A program made the position numbers and the translations under genes. From Tritonibacter multivorans (GTDB taxonomy: Bacteria; Pseudomonadota; Alphaproteobacteria; Rhodobacterales; Rhodobacteraceae), in contig NZ_CYSD01000012.1 of assembly GCF_001458415.1 (NCBI RefSeq), forward strand, positions 310,001-374,000: a stretch of DNA of 64,000 nt. The letters are read 5' to 3'. Position 1 is the stretch's first letter. The number at the start of each line of letters is the position of its first letter. Below the pieces are notes generated by a model. The model saw only the letters and a list, made by a program, of their open reading frames with translations, did no database searches and had not been told where the DNA came from. This document shows positions 35,400 to 44,959 of the stretch, piece after piece.

Positions 35400-35500
35400 A
35401 CTTGCAGAACGGCTTCCGGATGGACCTTTTGCGTTCGACCGAAAGGGCGCCCTCTGGCTTCACCCCTGCTGTCCCGGCCGCCCGCTGGCTGAGCGGTTTC

Positions 35501-35559
35501 GCTTTGGGCTTTGCCCAAAGCGACCAGCGCCGCGCGCGCCCGATGGGCGCGCGCGGCGC
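35501..35559. terminator. Two strong hairpins between convergent genes
   Basis: Stem 1 is GCTTTGGGC-TTT-GCCCAAAGC (35501-35521). Stem 2 is a 15-pair arm GCGCCGCGCGCGCCC with a GAT loop (35527-35559). Neither has a long T tract. They lie between the CoA-transferase (plus) and MscS (minus) stop codons and probably block read-through on both strands. Confidence 0.6.
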
Positions 35560-35570
35560 TGCCTCCCGGT

Positions 35571-37910
35571 TTAGTCACCGCCCTCATTGGCTTCCATGAA
35601 TTCGTCTTCAATGGCAGGCTGCGCGGCGCCCATGGCGGCGTCCCGCTGCGCAGGTGTCATGCCCTTTTCCGTGCTGTCGACCACGCGCACCGTGACCTCG
35701 CGGTGGGCGAATTTGATGCCTTCGCGTTCAAACAGATCGCGGATTTCCTGGAACACCTTCTTGCGCACCAGCCACTGATCCCCCGGCTTGGTCATGAACT
35801 TGACCCGGATGATCATCGCGCTGTCCTGCATTTCGATCACACCCTGAGACTTCAGCGGCTGGATAAAGTTGTGGCCGATCACCTCGTCTGTCAGCAGCTC
35901 CTGTCCCAGTTTCTTGATCAGCTTGCGCACCTTCTCGACGTCGGTGTCATAGGTCACGCGCAACGGCAGCTTCATGATCACCCAGTCGCGCGAATAGTTC
36001 GTCAGAACCTGAATTTCGCCAAAGGGGATCGTGTGCAGCGCGCCCAGATGGTGGCGCAGCTGGAACGACCGGACCGAGATCTTCTCGACCGTGCCTTTCA
36101 CGTTGCCAATGTCGATATATTCGCCGCGCCGGAAGGCATCATCCAGCAGGAAGAACGCCCCCGAGAAAATATCACGCACAAGGGTCTGAGAGCCAAAGCC
36201 CACCGCCAGACCAACCACACCGGCACCGGCAAACAGCGGGCTGACATTGATCCCGATCTCCATCAGCACAATCAGAATGATGGTCACGATCACCACCGCC
36301 AGAATGGCCCCCCGGAACAAGGGCAGCAGCGTCGCCAGACGGCTGGCGCTGGCGCCCCCCCCTTCGTCGCCCAGTTCGCCCTCTTCCTCGTCCTGTTCTT
36401 CTTCGGCGATTTTGCTGTCGATCCAGATCCGCGCCATGTGGAAGACGATATAGCCGATAAACAGCACGGCGATCACATCCAGCGCCCGGTCCATGACCGA
36501 ATTCGGCGCCACCTCAAAATCCGGGTTCCAGACAAAGATCAGCGCAATCGCACCGGCGAGAAAGCCCAGAATGCTCGCCGCCCGTTGCGCCAGCGCCTTG
36601 AAGGTGGCGATCGGATGGGCGGGCCGGTCAGAGGCCATCACATCCCCCTCTGCCACGTCGCCGTCCTCAAGGGTGTCCAGCACCTCGACCTGCGGCACCG
36701 CGCGGCGGGCAAAATAGACCTCGATCAGGTAATTGATCACGCCGTACACCACAAAGACGCACATCATCACCATATAAAGCCCGGCGGTCGGCGGCAGGGA
36801 TACCGGGCGATCCAGCACCAGATCAAACGCCAGTTCCAGCCAGCCAAAGACCAGATACGCCACCATCAGCGGCGCCCAGGCGAGCGAGAAAATCCGCAGA
36901 AACAGCGGGCAGTCAGATTTATCCATGCCGCCGCGGATCGCATTGGAAATGAACCGTCCGTTGATCAGCACCCCCAGCACATTCAGCAGGGTCGAGGCCA
37001 GCATCAGGCAGCCATAGACCATGGCCGACACCAGATTGTTCAGGCCAAAATCCATCACCCAGGTGGAAAACAGCACCGCGCAGATATCAAAAACCGCCAG
37101 CCCCGACGCCCAGTAGAACATCCGCTTGGCGGCGCGGTCGGAAAAGACCGGGATCCGGTATTGCGACAGGAACGGCGACAGCACCATACGCCACAGATCA
37201 GAGGCCGTGCGCCCCAGGAAATAGGCCGTATAGATCGCCAGCGCCGTCAACTCGATCGAAGTATCGCCAGAGGGGCCAAAAATCACCATGGTGACAAGGA
37301 AGGCAAACAGCATGCCAAACAGCGTGCCGCCCATACCCGCAAAGAAGCGCACCACCAAGAACGGCATCTTTTCGGCGTAGCCTTCGGGCTTTTCCTTGAT
37401 CCGCGCGACCACAAACCGGCGCACCAGACGCTTGCCGTAGATTTCGGTGGTCACCCACCGGCCAATCGCCAGGAACAGAACGCTCCAGCCCAGCACTTTG
37501 GCATAGGCCATAATGGTCCCATCGGGGCTGGTGGCGCGCAGGATATAGGCCACTTCGCGCAGCGCATTGGGCAGTGCCTCAAGCCGCTGGTTCAAGGCTT
37601 CGCGAAAGGCTTTGACCTCGGATTGCGCCATCATCATGGCCGAAGACTCACCCTCCTTTTCCACCGGCGCTTCGTCCTGCGGCTCTGCGGCTTCAAGCGG
37701 GCGGCCGGTGCTGTCGACCACGATCACCCCGACGCCACTGTCAGCCGCCTTGCGGATGGCTTCGGCCAATGCGTCCGCGTCGCTCTCTTGGGCGAGGCTC
37801 GACAGTGGCAGCAACACTGCAAATGCCACAGCCAAAACACAGGCCATAAAACGGGCCAAGACGCGGGCTGACAAACCGGCCAAAAGATTTGCAATCTGTT
37901 TATGTTTCAT
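35571..37910 (-). CDS. Large MscS-family mechanosensitive channel
   Basis: A 779-residue protein with a signal peptide (ACVLAVAFAVLLPLSSLA), an N-terminal periplasmic part, many membrane helices, and a C-terminal MscS domain (AGAGVVGLAVGFGSQTLVRDIFSGAFFLLDDAFRRGEYI and the beta domain that follows). It is much longer than E. coli MscS, like the YbdG/YjeP-type members. The ATG at 37908-37910 suits the signal peptide; another at 37923-37925 would add five residues. It is expected to open under osmotic downshock. Confidence 0.9.
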   Translation of the reverse strand: MKHKQIANLLAGLSARVLARFMACVLAVAFAVLLPLSSLAQESDADALAEAIRKAADSGVGVIVVDSTGRPLEAAEPQDEAPVEKEGESSAMMMAQSEVKAFREALNQRLEALPNALREVAYILRATSPDGTIMAYAKVLGWSVLFLAIGRWVTTEIYGKRLVRRFVVARIKEKPEGYAEKMPFLVVRFFAGMGGTLFGMLFAFLVTMVIFGPSGDTSIELTALAIYTAYFLGRTASDLWRMVLSPFLSQYRIPVFSDRAAKRMFYWASGLAVFDICAVLFSTWVMDFGLNNLVSAMVYGCLMLASTLLNVLGVLINGRFISNAIRGGMDKSDCPLFLRIFSLAWAPLMVAYLVFGWLELAFDLVLDRPVSLPPTAGLYMVMMCVFVVYGVINYLIEVYFARRAVPQVEVLDTLEDGDVAEGDVMASDRPAHPIATFKALAQRAASILGFLAGAIALIFVWNPDFEVAPNSVMDRALDVIAVLFIGYIVFHMARIWIDSKIAEEEQDEEEGELGDEGGGASASRLATLLPLFRGAILAVVIVTIILIVLMEIGINVSPLFAGAGVVGLAVGFGSQTLVRDIFSGAFFLLDDAFRRGEYIDIGNVKGTVEKISVRSFQLRHHLGALHTIPFGEIQVLTNYSRDWVIMKLPLRVTYDTDVEKVRKLIKKLGQELLTDEVIGHNFIQPLKSQGVIEMQDSAMIIRVKFMTKPGDQWLVRKKVFQEIRDLFEREGIKFAHREVTVRVVDSTEKGMTPAQRDAAMGAAQPAIEDEFMEANEGGD

Positions 37911-38284
37911 GTCCGAAACTTCCATCTTTCCGTGTGCCAGAACGGCAGCGTGCCAAATCTAGCGCAATTCTTGAAATTCGGTCGCATTTCAAATTCAGGT
38001 GATATCGGTTTGATTGCATGTTTTTGGGCTGCGGGCTATATCGTGCTGAAGAACCGCCCGTTTTTTGTGACCCAAGTGGTGCTTGCGATCCTGTGTGATG
38101 TGCAAAAGCCAAAGCGAACAATCGGGGCGGGAAAGATCCAAAAGCAGCCAGCCGACCCCAAACCGGGCGCTGCCAGTACCGAGGCACACCATGGGCGCAT
38201 TCCAACGGGCTTCCGTTCCTATGCCACTGTCCACCCCCGCCTGTTTCGCGGCGCAGGGGACGGCCTCAGCTTTGCTGGACTAAA
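37911..38284. other. Intergenic region between mscS and the glycan operon
   Basis: About 370 bases, relatively AT-rich at 37960-38060. They should hold divergent promoters for mscS and the glycan operon. I see no convincing ORF, and no -10/-35 pair I would commit to. Confidence 0.5.
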
Positions 38285-39526
38285 ATGCCCGACATGCCAA
38301 AGTCCGATATGCCGCAAGCCAACGCCGCCAGCAGCCCCATCAAACGGGGCGCACGGATCCTGTTTTACAGCCATGACACCTTTGGCCTTGGCCACCTGCG
38401 TCGCTCGCGGGCGCTGGCCGGGGCGATCACGGCAGCGGATCCTTCGGCCTCGGCGATGATCCTCACCGGCTCTCCGGTGGCGGGGCGCTTTGCCTTTCCG
38501 ACCCGCGTCGACCACATGCGCCTGCCCGGTGTGATCAAACGCGCCGATGGCTCTTATGCCTCGCGCACCATGGGGATGAGCATTGAGGAAACCACCGAAA
38601 TGCGCGCCGGGCTGATCCGCTCCACCGCCGAACAGTTCGACCCCGATGTGCTGGTTGTCGACAAGGAACCCACCGGGTTCCGCGGCGAGCTGCTGCCGAC
38701 GCTTGATATGCTGCAGGAACGCGGCAAGGCACAGCTGGTGCTGGGCCTGCGCGATGTGCTGGATGAACCCGAGGTGCTGCGCGCCGAATGGGACCGCAAA
38801 TGGGCGCTGGATGCGGCCGAACGCTATTATCACGAGATCTGGGTCTATGGCCTGCGCAGCATCTATGACCCGACGCAGGGCTTGGATCTGTCGGAAGATG
38901 CGCAGGCGCGCATGCATTGGACCGGCTACCTGCGCCGCGATCTGGGCGAGGTCGGCGCGCCGCCGGAACAGCCCTATGTGCTGATCACCCCCGGGGGCGG
39001 CGGCGATGGCGCAATGATGGTGGATCTTGTCCTGTCCGCTTACGAACGTGACCCCACCCTCGCGCCGCGCGCGGTGCTGGTCTACGGCCCCTTCCTGTCC
39101 GGCGACACCCGCGCCGCCTTTGAGGAACGCGTCGCCCGCCTTGAAGGCCGCGTCACCGCCGTTGGCTTTGAGTCCGAAATCGAAACCCTGTTTGCAGGCG
39201 CGCAGGGCGTCGTCTGCATGGGCGGGTACAATACCTTCTGCGAGGTTCTGTCCTTTGACAAACCCGCCGTGATCGTGCCCCGCACCACGCCGCGTCTGGA
39301 GCAGTGGATCCGTGCCAGCCGCGCCGAAGAGCTCGGCCTTGTGACCATGCTGGACGAGACCCGCGACGGCTGGACACCCGAAGCCATGGTGCGCGCCATT
39401 CGTGCATTGGAAAAACAGCCCGCGCCCTCGACCGCAATTCGGAACGGCCTGCTGGATGGGCTCGAATATGTGACCGAACGGATCTCTGCCCTGCTGGCAA
39501 ATCAATCCCGGAAAGCTGCGGAATGA
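38285..39526 (+). CDS. MurG-like (COG4671-type) glycosyltransferase, first gene of glycan operon
   Basis: A 413-residue GT-B fold protein. Seen are ILFYSHDTFGLGHLRRSRALAGAI near residue 25 (the GHL acceptor loop), LITPGGGGDG mid-protein and VVCMGGYNTFCEVLSFDKPAVIVP (donor site). It resembles the protein at 42481-43617. ATG at 38285. The stop overlaps the next start (ATGA), and seven genes follow the same pattern to 44867. Donor and acceptor unknown. Confidence 0.85.
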   Translation: MPDMPKSDMPQANAASSPIKRGARILFYSHDTFGLGHLRRSRALAGAITAADPSASAMILTGSPVAGRFAFPTRVDHMRLPGVIKRADGSYASRTMGMSIEETTEMRAGLIRSTAEQFDPDVLVVDKEPTGFRGELLPTLDMLQERGKAQLVLGLRDVLDEPEVLRAEWDRKWALDAAERYYHEIWVYGLRSIYDPTQGLDLSEDAQARMHWTGYLRRDLGEVGAPPEQPYVLITPGGGGDGAMMVDLVLSAYERDPTLAPRAVLVYGPFLSGDTRAAFEERVARLEGRVTAVGFESEIETLFAGAQGVVCMGGYNTFCEVLSFDKPAVIVPRTTPRLEQWIRASRAEELGLVTMLDETRDGWTPEAMVRAIRALEKQPAPSTAIRNGLLDGLEYVTERISALLANQSRKAAE

Positions 39527-40776
39527 CACGTCCCACTCTTGCCGTCCTGGTCAAGGGCTGGCCCCGCCTGTCCGAAACCTTCATTGCGCAGGAACTGGTC
39601 GCGCTCGAAGCTGCGGGCCAAGAATTTGAAATCTGGTCCCTGCGCCATCCCACCGACAAGAAACGTCACCCCCTGCACGACCGTCTGCAGGCGCGGGTGA
39701 ACTACCTGCCGGAATACCTGTATCAGGAACAGGACCGTGTGGCCGCCGCCCGTGACGCTGCCCGCGCCCTTCCCGGATATGGCGCGGCCTATAAAATCTG
39801 GCGCGAGGACCTGAAACGCGACCCGACCCACAACCGCATCCGCCGCTTTGGGCAAGCCTGCGTACTGGCGGCGGAAGCCCCGGCCGAGGTTCTGGGGCTT
39901 TATTCCCATTTTCTGCACACGCCGTCCTCCGTTGCGCGCTATGCCGCGATCATGCGCGGTCTACCGTGGAGCTTTTCAGCCCACGCCAAGGACATCTACA
40001 CCTCCCCCGAGTGGGAGCTGCGCGAAAAGCTGGCGACCCGCAGCCATGGCGCGGTCTTTGGGGCCACCTGCACCGCGTTCAATGCCGAACATCTGCGCAG
40101 CCTGTCGGATGGGACGCCGGTGGATCTGGTCTACCACGGGCTGGATCTCAGCCGGTTCCCGGAACCGCCGACCCGCAGCTTGCGTGCCCCGGATGCCCCG
40201 TTTCAGATGATGTCCGTCGGCCGACTGGTCGAGAAAAAGGGCTTTGACCGGCTGATCGCCGCCTTCGCCCAGCTGCCTGCCGATCTGGACTGGCACTGGA
40301 CCCATATTGGCGGCGGCGGGTTGAAAGACCTGCTTGAAGGTATAGCCGAAGATCACGGCGTCGCAGACCGCATCACCTGGCGCGGGGCTTGCGACCAGCC
40401 TGAGGTGATTGACGCCATGCGCGCCGCCGATCTGTTTGTGCTGCCCTCGCGCATTGCCGAAGACGGCGACCGCGACGGTCTGCCCAATGTGCTGATGGAG
40501 GCCGCCTCCCAAGGGTTGCCGATCCTGTCGACGCCTGTCTCTGCGATCCCCGAATTCATCACCAGCGGCACCCACGGTCTCCTGTCGGAAGACGCGCCCG
40601 AGGCGCTGGCCGCGGCCCTGACCCAAATGGCCCGCGACCCCGCAGGCTGCCGCACCATGGCCGATGCCGCCTTGGCCCGTCTGCGGGCGGAATTCCGCAT
40701 GGACCCCGGCATTGCCCGGCTGGATCAACTGCTGCGCCAGATGCTCGACAGCGCCAGCCATCCCGTCCCCGCATGA
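39523..40776 (+). CDS. GT4-family glycosyltransferase
   Basis: A 417-residue protein starting LAVLVKGWPRLSETFIAQEL, typical of GT4 enzymes in exopolysaccharide loci. The C-terminal donor domain has MMSVGRLVEKKGFDRLI, a glycine-rich HIGGGGLKDLL and GDRDGLPNVLMEAASQGLPILST, with the E-x7-E region. It is cytosolic or membrane-peripheral, with no membrane helix. ATGA-coupled on both sides. Confidence 0.92.
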   Translation: MTRPTLAVLVKGWPRLSETFIAQELVALEAAGQEFEIWSLRHPTDKKRHPLHDRLQARVNYLPEYLYQEQDRVAAARDAARALPGYGAAYKIWREDLKRDPTHNRIRRFGQACVLAAEAPAEVLGLYSHFLHTPSSVARYAAIMRGLPWSFSAHAKDIYTSPEWELREKLATRSHGAVFGATCTAFNAEHLRSLSDGTPVDLVYHGLDLSRFPEPPTRSLRAPDAPFQMMSVGRLVEKKGFDRLIAAFAQLPADLDWHWTHIGGGGLKDLLEGIAEDHGVADRITWRGACDQPEVIDAMRAADLFVLPSRIAEDGDRDGLPNVLMEAASQGLPILSTPVSAIPEFITSGTHGLLSEDAPEALAAALTQMARDPAGCRTMADAALARLRAEFRMDPGIARLDQLLRQMLDSASHPVPA

Positions 40777-41885
40777 GGCGCGGCGCAGGCCATAAGATCG
40801 GCTTTTACGCGCCCATGAAATCACCGAACCATCCGGTGCCCTCGGGTGATCGCGAGATGGCGCGGAACCTGATTGCCCTGCTTGAGGGCGAAGGGGCCGA
40901 GGTCACGCTGACCTCAGAACTTCGCAGCCACGAGAAACAGGGCGCACTTTCGCGCCAGTCGCAGCTGCGCGCCGAGGCCGAAGCTGACGTTGCGCGCCTT
41001 TTGGCAGAGCTGCCCGAGATTTCCCTTTGGGTGACCTATCACAATTACTACAAAGCACCGGATCTGATCGGCCCGCGTGTCGCCGCCGCCCGTGGCATCC
41101 CTTATGTGCAAGTGGAAAGCACCCGCGCCAAGAAACGGCTTTCTGGTCCCTGGGCGGGCTTTGCCGAGGCCGCGCATCAGGCCGCCGATGCGGCGGATGT
41201 GATTTTCTACCTGACCGAACAGGACCATTTTGCCCTGAACCGCGACCGGGCGCCGAACCAGAAACTGGTGCATCTGCCCCCCTTTCTGCCACAAGACACC
41301 CTGCCGCCCGCCAGCACGCTGGACGGCCCCATGCTGGCGGTCGGCATGATGCGCGGCGGTGATAAACTGGCCTCGTATCGTCTTATTGCCGCGGCACTGG
41401 CGTGCCTCGACAGCCGGGGGCGGGCGGGCGACTGGCGGCTCTGTGTGGCGGGCGACGGCCCCGCCCGCGCCGAGGTGGAGGCGCTGTTTGCCCCCTTTGG
41501 CGCGCATGTGGACCTGCTGGGGCAATTGGACCGCGACGCGCTTGCGGCGGCCTATGGGCAGGCATCGCTGTTCCTCTGGCCCGGCGTGAACGAGGCCTTT
41601 GGCATGGTCTATCTGGAAGCGCAGGCCCATGGGCTGCCCGTGGTGGCACAGGACCGCCCCGGCCTGCGTGATGTGCTGGCGCCCAGCGCTCTGCCGCGCC
41701 CGGACAAAAGCCAAGGCGCCTTTGCCATGACCCAAGTGATGGAGCATCTGCTGACCACGCCCGAGGCGCGTCACAGCGACGGTGCAGCCGCCCGCGATCA
41801 CATCGCCGCCCGCCACCTTGCGCCTGCCGCCCGGGACCGGCTGTGGTCCGCGCTCGCGCCGCTCCTGCCCCCAGAGGCCCCGTAA
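40773..41885 (+). CDS. GT4-family glycosyltransferase
   Basis: A 370-residue protein. N-terminus IGFYAPMKSPNHPVPSGDREMARNL; C-terminal donor site with AGDGPARAEVEALF and ASLFLWPGVNEAFGMVYLEAQAHGLPVVA (E-x7-E signature). The unusual N-terminal SPNHPVPSGDR loop is shared by related family members. It is ATGA-coupled upstream and shares one base with the next gene (TAATG). Confidence 0.9.
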   Translation: MRRGAGHKIGFYAPMKSPNHPVPSGDREMARNLIALLEGEGAEVTLTSELRSHEKQGALSRQSQLRAEAEADVARLLAELPEISLWVTYHNYYKAPDLIGPRVAAARGIPYVQVESTRAKKRLSGPWAGFAEAAHQAADAADVIFYLTEQDHFALNRDRAPNQKLVHLPPFLPQDTLPPASTLDGPMLAVGMMRGGDKLASYRLIAAALACLDSRGRAGDWRLCVAGDGPARAEVEALFAPFGAHVDLLGQLDRDALAAAYGQASLFLWPGVNEAFGMVYLEAQAHGLPVVAQDRPGLRDVLAPSALPRPDKSQGAFAMTQVMEHLLTTPEARHSDGAAARDHIAARHLAPAARDRLWSALAPLLPPEAP

Positions 41886-42484
41886 TGCCGCACACCCCGA
41901 TCAAACTGGCCCTGCTGCGCCACGGGCATACCGCCTGGAACCGCGAACACCGCATTCAGGGGCGCAGCGATATCCCGCTGGACGATCAGGCCCGCGCCGA
42001 TCTGCGCAGCCTGTCACTGCCCGCCCCCTGGGATCAGGCCGACCTCTGGTCCAGCCCGCTGACCCGCGCCTCTGAGACCGCTGAACTAATCGCCGGGCGC
42101 AGGCCCAAAACAAGCCCCGCCCTGACCGAGATGAACTGGGGTGACTGGGAAGGCCAGCACGGCGCCCCCCTGCGCGCCGACCCCAGCAGCGGCTTTCGCG
42201 ATATTGAGAACTGGGGCTGGAACTACCGCCCGCCCAACGGCGAACCCCCGGCCGAGGTCTGGGCCCGGTTGTCTCCCTGGCTTGACGCCCTCACCGAAGA
42301 TACCGTCGCCGTCTGCCACATCGGCGTCATGCGCATGATCCTTGCCCGCGCCTATGGCTGGAACTTCGACGGCCCCGCCCCCTTTGCCATCAAACGCAAC
42401 CGCCTGTTTGTCGTGGACCTCTCTGCCGATGGGCTCACCCCCTGGCCCGACCCCATCCGCCTGCCAAAGGAAGACACCCCATGA
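41885..42484 (+). CDS. Histidine phosphatase (phosphoglycerate mutase-like)
   Basis: A 199-residue histidine phosphatase with catalytic motif LLRHGHTAWNREH, SSPLTRASETAE, a Glu in EMNWGDWEGQH and the second His in AVCHIGVMRMI. In a glycan operon it might dephosphorylate a sugar or lipid intermediate. A general phosphatase role cannot be excluded. The start shares a base with the previous stop; the end overlaps the next ATG. Confidence 0.9.
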   Translation: MPHTPIKLALLRHGHTAWNREHRIQGRSDIPLDDQARADLRSLSLPAPWDQADLWSSPLTRASETAELIAGRRPKTSPALTEMNWGDWEGQHGAPLRADPSSGFRDIENWGWNYRPPNGEPPAEVWARLSPWLDALTEDTVAVCHIGVMRMILARAYGWNFDGPAPFAIKRNRLFVVDLSADGLTPWPDPIRLPKEDTP

Positions 42485-43617
42485 AGGTCTTGATTGTTGT
42501 CACCCATCTTCTGGGCACCGGGCATCTGTCGCGGGGCCTGACCCTGGGCCGTGCCTTCGCGCAGGCCGGTCATCAGGTCACGCTGGCCTCGGGTGGGTTT
42601 CCTGCGCCGCAGCTGAACACCGATGGGGTAGAGCTGGTGCAGCTACCACCCTTGCGATCCGACGGCGTGGACTTCTCGCGGCTTTTGACTGCGGAAGGCA
42701 CCGTCGCGGATCAGGACTATCTGACCCACCGTCAAAGCGCGCTGCTAGGCCTGCTGGATCAGATCCAGCCGGACGTGCTGCTGACCGAACTGTTCCCCTT
42801 TGGCCGCCGCTCCCTGCGGGCAGAGTTCCGCGCCCTGCTTGAGGCCGCCCATGCCCTGCCCAAGCGCCCGCTGATCCTGTCGTCGATCCGCGACATCCTT
42901 GCCCCGCCCTCCAAGCCCAAGAAAGCCGAACAGGCCGAGGCACTGATAAGCCAGTTCTACGACGGCGTTCTGGTCCATTCGGATCCTGCGACCACCACGC
43001 TGGACGCCAGCTGGCCGGTGACGCCTGCGCTGGCTGAAAAGCTGATCTACACCGGCTATGTCGCGCCCCCAGCCGCGATCCCCCATCCCGACAACCTCGG
43101 CGCGGGCGAAATCCTCGTCAGCGCGGGGGGGGGTGATGTGGGCGATGCACTCTTTGCCTGCGCCATTGAAGCCGCCAAGCAGATGCCCGACCACCGCGTC
43201 CGTCTGCTGGTGGGAGGCCGCGACGCGCAGGCGCGGATTGCGCGGCTGGCGGATCCGAGCTCGCCCGCCGTTCTGGAACCCGCCCGCCCCGATTTCCGCC
43301 AGATGCTGCCCCATGCTGCGGCCTCTGTCAGCATGTGCGGCTACAACACCGCGCTGGATCTGCTGCAGGCGGGCACGCCGTCGGTCTTTGTCCCCTTTGA
43401 TGCGGGCAATGAGGTGGAACAGGGTCTGCGCGCCCGCAGTCTCGCCGAACTGCCGGGATTTGTCGTGTCCCCCGCCGCTGCGCTCACGCCGGACCGCCTG
43501 TGCGAGGCCATCACCTCAGCTATGCGTCAGCCGCAACGCGACGTCCACAACTTCAGGTTTGACGGCGCGACCCAAAGCGTGGAGATTGCAGAAAAACGAA
43601 TGAAGGACCGCCAATGA
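42481..43617 (+). CDS. MurG-like glycosyltransferase (second in operon)
   Basis: A 378-residue GT-B fold protein. Seen are VLIVVTHLLGTGHLSRGLTLGRAF, ILVSAGGGDVGDALF and VSMCGYNTALDLLQAGTPSVFVPFDAGNEVEQ. It is a paralogue of the first operon gene in the GHL and GYNT motifs, though clearly diverged. Coupled by ATGA on both sides. It probably acts in the same pathway with a different donor or acceptor. Confidence 0.87.
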   Translation: MKVLIVVTHLLGTGHLSRGLTLGRAFAQAGHQVTLASGGFPAPQLNTDGVELVQLPPLRSDGVDFSRLLTAEGTVADQDYLTHRQSALLGLLDQIQPDVLLTELFPFGRRSLRAEFRALLEAAHALPKRPLILSSIRDILAPPSKPKKAEQAEALISQFYDGVLVHSDPATTTLDASWPVTPALAEKLIYTGYVAPPAAIPHPDNLGAGEILVSAGGGDVGDALFACAIEAAKQMPDHRVRLLVGGRDAQARIARLADPSSPAVLEPARPDFRQMLPHAAASVSMCGYNTALDLLQAGTPSVFVPFDAGNEVEQGLRARSLAELPGFVVSPAAALTPDRLCEAITSAMRQPQRDVHNFRFDGATQSVEIAEKRMKDRQ

Positions 43618-44378
43618 CTGCCGATTGGTCTCCCCTCGACCGCGAATTGCAAATGTGGCAGCAGCAGGGACTGCACCTGCCGCTGTGGTGGCGCGATGAT
43701 GACGCCACCGAACCAAGCGAAGCCCTTGGCCGCCTGGACGCCATGGCCCGTCAGTTTGATCTGCCGGTGCATCTGGCGGTGATCCCAAAATCGGCCGCCC
43801 CGTCGCTGGTGGACGCCGTGGGCGCCTCGGCGCATCTGCTGCCGGTTGTGCATGGCTGGGCCCATAAGAACCACGCTCCCAAAGACCAGAAGAAAGCCGA
43901 ATTTGGCGCCTCGCGCCCTGTCGAAGACGCCCTCTCCGAGGCAGAAGCCGGTCTCACACAGCTGCGCGAGATGTTTGGCGACGCCCTTCTGCCGCTGTTT
44001 GTACCGCCCTGGAACCGGGTCTCGGCAGATCTGCTGCCGTGGATGGCCGGCGCAGGCTTTGGCGCGATTTCAACCTATGGGCCACGGAAAACACGGCTCG
44101 CCGCGCCGGGGCTGGAACAGGTCAACACCCATGTCGACCCGATCGACTGGCACGGCAGCCGCAGCCTGCTGTCGCTGGACGGGCTGGTGGCCCGGATCAC
44201 GGACCAGCTGGCCGACCGCCGCGAAGGCCGCAGCGACCGGCTGGAGCCCTTTGGCCTCCTGACCCACCATCTGGCCCATGACACGGCGATCTGGGGGTTC
44301 TGCGAAACCCTCATCGACAAGCTCCTGAGCGGCCCCGCCCGCCCCTGGCACTACGACGCCCGTATTCCGCACACCTAA
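43614..44378 (+). CDS. Polysaccharide deacetylase-like protein
   Basis: A 254-residue NodB-type barrel protein. Seen are LPLWWRDDDATEPSEAL (the Asp-Asp of the metal site), VVHGWAHKNHAP (the His-x-x-x-His metal ligands), LFVPPWNRVSADLL and a terminal LLTHHLAHD. No signal peptide, so it works in the cytosol or this is not a classical secreted deacetylase. It likely removes an acetyl group from the glycan made by the flanking transferases. Confidence 0.85.
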   Translation: MTADWSPLDRELQMWQQQGLHLPLWWRDDDATEPSEALGRLDAMARQFDLPVHLAVIPKSAAPSLVDAVGASAHLLPVVHGWAHKNHAPKDQKKAEFGASRPVEDALSEAEAGLTQLREMFGDALLPLFVPPWNRVSADLLPWMAGAGFGAISTYGPRKTRLAAPGLEQVNTHVDPIDWHGSRSLLSLDGLVARITDQLADRREGRSDRLEPFGLLTHHLAHDTAIWGFCETLIDKLLSGPARPWHYDARIPHT

Positions 44379-44390
44379 GGACATCCCCAC

Positions 44391-44867
44391 ATGAGCCGTC
44401 TCGATTCCATGCTTCGCCGCCTCACCGCCCAACGCGACGGGCTCAATTGGGCCGCCGAGCAGACCGCCGATCTGGCGGGCGACGCGCTCGATATGGGGCT
44501 TGGCAATGGGCGCACCTATGACCACCTGCGCGAACTCCTGCCGCAGCGCCGCATCTGGGTGATCGACCGCCAGCTGCAATGCCACCCCTCCTGCGTGCCG
44601 CCAGAACAGGACTTCCTGCAGGGCGAAGCCGAAGACATGCTGAACCGGCTGTCAGACATGAATCGCCCGGTCGTGATGGCGCACTATGACTTTGGCTTTG
44701 GGGTCAAAGAAAAAGACGTGGCCGAAGCCGCCCGCCTGTCGCCGATGATCGCACAGGTCATGGCCCCCGGCGGTGTGATCGTCTCGGGTCAGCCGCTGGT
44801 CGGGTTTCAGGATCTGGACGGGCCCGCCGGCATTCCCGAAGGGCGCTATTTCTTCTACCGCGCCTAA
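44391..44867 (+). CDS. Class I SAM-methyltransferase-like protein (paralogue 2)
   Basis: A 158-residue protein with loop LDMGLGNGRTYDHLREL, WVIDRQL and VMAPGGVIVSG. It is a paralogue of 27444-27932. It ends the glycan operon, 12 bases after the deacetylase, and is followed by a terminator. A glycan methylation role is plausible from context only. Confidence 0.72.
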   Translation: MSRLDSMLRRLTAQRDGLNWAAEQTADLAGDALDMGLGNGRTYDHLRELLPQRRIWVIDRQLQCHPSCVPPEQDFLQGEAEDMLNRLSDMNRPVVMAHYDFGFGVKEKDVAEAARLSPMIAQVMAPGGVIVSGQPLVGFQDLDGPAGIPEGRYFFYRA

Positions 44868-44920
44868 GCGCACGGCGGATGGCTCAGGCCCGGCCTGCCC
44901 CACAGAACCAAAATCAAGCA

Positions 44921-44950
44921 AACGGCCCGACCAGGGCCGTTTTCCTTTTT
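44921..44950 (+). terminator. Terminator of the glycan operon
   Basis: AACGGCCC-GACCA-GGGCCGTT followed by TTCCTTTTT, about 55 bases after the last stop codon. Confidence 0.88.
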
Positions 44951-44959
44951 CAAACCGCT

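Noticed and set aside
35511-37871. 786-codon plus-strand frame
   Set aside because: It is the shadow of the MscS gene, whose signal peptide, helices and MscS core are clear; the product is His/Arg/Gln-rich as expected for antisense.
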